Origin: JAHJEM01 sp043805315
GTDB taxonomy: Archaea > Nanobdellota > Nanobdellia > Woesearchaeales > JAHJEM01
Direction: 5' to 3'
NCBI GenBank assembly: GCA_043805315.1
Contig: JAZDID010000131.1
Span: forward strand, 1-6,085
Length of the DNA: 6,085 nucleotides
In this document: positions 5,675 through 6,085 of the stretch, piece after piece
Layout: every line of letters starts with the position of its first letter
Numbering within the stretch: position 1 is the first letter of the stretch
Position numbers and translations under genes: made by a program
Notes under the pieces: generated by a model
Told to the model about the DNA's origin: nothing
The model's input: the letters and a program-made list of their open reading frames with translations, nothing else
Database searches by the model: none

Positions 5675-5971
5675 ATGAACGACCCTGTGCATGTCTGGTT
5701 TAAAATCATTGGAAAGGGTTTGGAGTTGGAAGCTGTAGTCACAGAGGACAAGTCCTTGGACCTTTCAGAAAGGGTGAAAATGCTCTTCATGTCTGGAGCA
5801 GATAATATCTGGCTTCCTCATGAAAAGGAACTTACAGGTCTCTATTCGTGATGGTACAGGAAAGCCACGGATGAGGCAAAGACGAATTTTCCTCCAGATA
5901 AGAAACATCCTCTTGAGAAAGGGAAGCCGTACCGGCGCCTGGTCTATCTTCGAGAGGATAAACAATTCTAA
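5675..5971 (+). pseudogene. Second copy of the preceding gene, broken by an in-frame TGA
   Basis: From ATG 5675 the frame reads 58 codons, meets TGA at 5849-5851, then continues open for 39 more codons to TAA 5969-5971. Both parts align to the 114-aa protein upstream. Before the stop, VWFKIIGKG matches VWIKLTEKG, LELE matches DLES, and IWLPHE matches VYIPQE. After it, YRKATDE matches YTKTHDK, FPPD matches FPEP, and EKGKPYRRLVY matches SEGTPYRHVQY. Since similarity continues in the same frame, one substitution explains the break. There is no convincing ribosome site before ATG 5675. A nonsense-mutated pseudogene is the simplest reading; a truncated 58-aa product, stop read-through or a sequencing error remain possible. 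It begins 39 nt after the stop of its sister and in the same frame. Confidence 0.7.
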
Positions 5972-6004
5972 TCCAGGACCGGGACACGATCAGTTTTGAA
6001 CAGC

Positions 6005-6085
6005 TCAAAGCAGCTGTAATTCTTTAATCTTCTCAAAATGGCGCCTATTGAGAGTCAAGAGCGAGCAGTCCTCAATAATGCATGA
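6005..6085 (-). CDS. C-terminal end of a PIN-domain (VapC-like) protein, partial
   Basis: Read on the minus strand from the right edge, 26 codons lead to a TGA (6005-6007 on the plus strand). The residues contain IIEDCSLLTLNRRHFEKIKE, which has the shape of the end of PIN-domain ribonucleases: a short strand, then LLT-N--HF, then a helix and hydrophobic end. In VapC toxins the T-N/D-DF part helps complete the acidic metal site for RNA cleavage. Here the usual Asp before Phe is His, seen in many family members, but 26 residues cannot show activity. The gene starts beyond the window, so no antitoxin can be seen. It faces the duplicated genes head-on with 33 nt between the stops. Confidence 0.6.
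   Translation of the reverse strand, partial: SCIIEDCSLLTLNRRHFEKIKELQLL

Noticed and set aside
5849..5851. TGA decoded as tryptophan or selenocysteine
   Set aside because: dnaK, the lipoprotein, the 114-aa gene and the PIN gene all end at TGA, Trp is TGG elsewhere, the sister protein has neither Cys nor Trp there, and no SECIS-like hairpin is evident.
5765..5965. 66-codon minus-strand frame
   Set aside because: It is antisense to the broken paralogue, whose plus-strand reading aligns with its sister gene and is clearly the ancestral coding strand.
6001..6016. Small hairpin CAGCT/AGCTG at the end of the PIN gene
   Set aside because: Five base pairs overlapping the coding end, with no T tract downstream on the minus strand; too weak to call a terminator.

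Overview
The window looks like a piece of an archaeal chromosome, most likely from a DPANN-type lineage such as Woesearchaeota or a relative (inference; no marker gene is present). The pointers are TATA-box promoters about 35-75 nt ahead of genes (clear at 2628-2639 and 3845-3854), a poly-T terminator without a hairpin, GGAGG-type ribosome sites, a Cys-anchored exported protein made of Ig/cadherin-like repeats, and a PIN-domain (VapC-like) gene end. DnaK and DnaJ themselves are of bacterial descent, as is usual where archaea carry them. Stop codons TGA and TAA are both used normally.

Layout: 1-55 is possibly the tail of an upstream gene. 56-143 is a very A-rich leader with a probable promoter and a strong ribosome site. 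144-2093 is dnaK (649 aa). 2093-2404 is a 103-aa unrecognised gene overlapping the dnaK stop by one base (TGATG). 2405-2666 is a 262-nt intergenic region with a weak hairpin, a G-quadruplex-like G-rich run, a 27-bp tandem repeat and the dnaJ TATA box. 2667-3815 is dnaJ (382 aa). 3816-3920 holds a textbook TATA box and leader. 3921-5195 encodes a 424-aa lipoprotein with four Ig-like domains in an A-B-A-B pattern, followed by a three-tract poly-T terminator. 5291-5635 encodes a 114-aa protein of unknown family. 5675-5971 is a diverged second copy of it, broken by one in-frame TGA. 6005-6085 on the minus strand is the C-terminal end of a PIN-domain protein that runs off the right edge.

How it fits together: the left two thirds is a protein-folding locus. 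DnaK and DnaJ form the Hsp70/Hsp40 pair, but dnaJ has its own promoter and no grpE is recognisable here. The small gene fused translationally to dnaK is the best candidate for an undescribed partner. The lipoprotein is an independent surface gene. The right end, visibly lower in G+C, holds small duplicated and decaying genes next to a toxin-like PIN gene, which resembles accessory DNA. I see no tRNA, rRNA, CRISPR array or insertion sequence.
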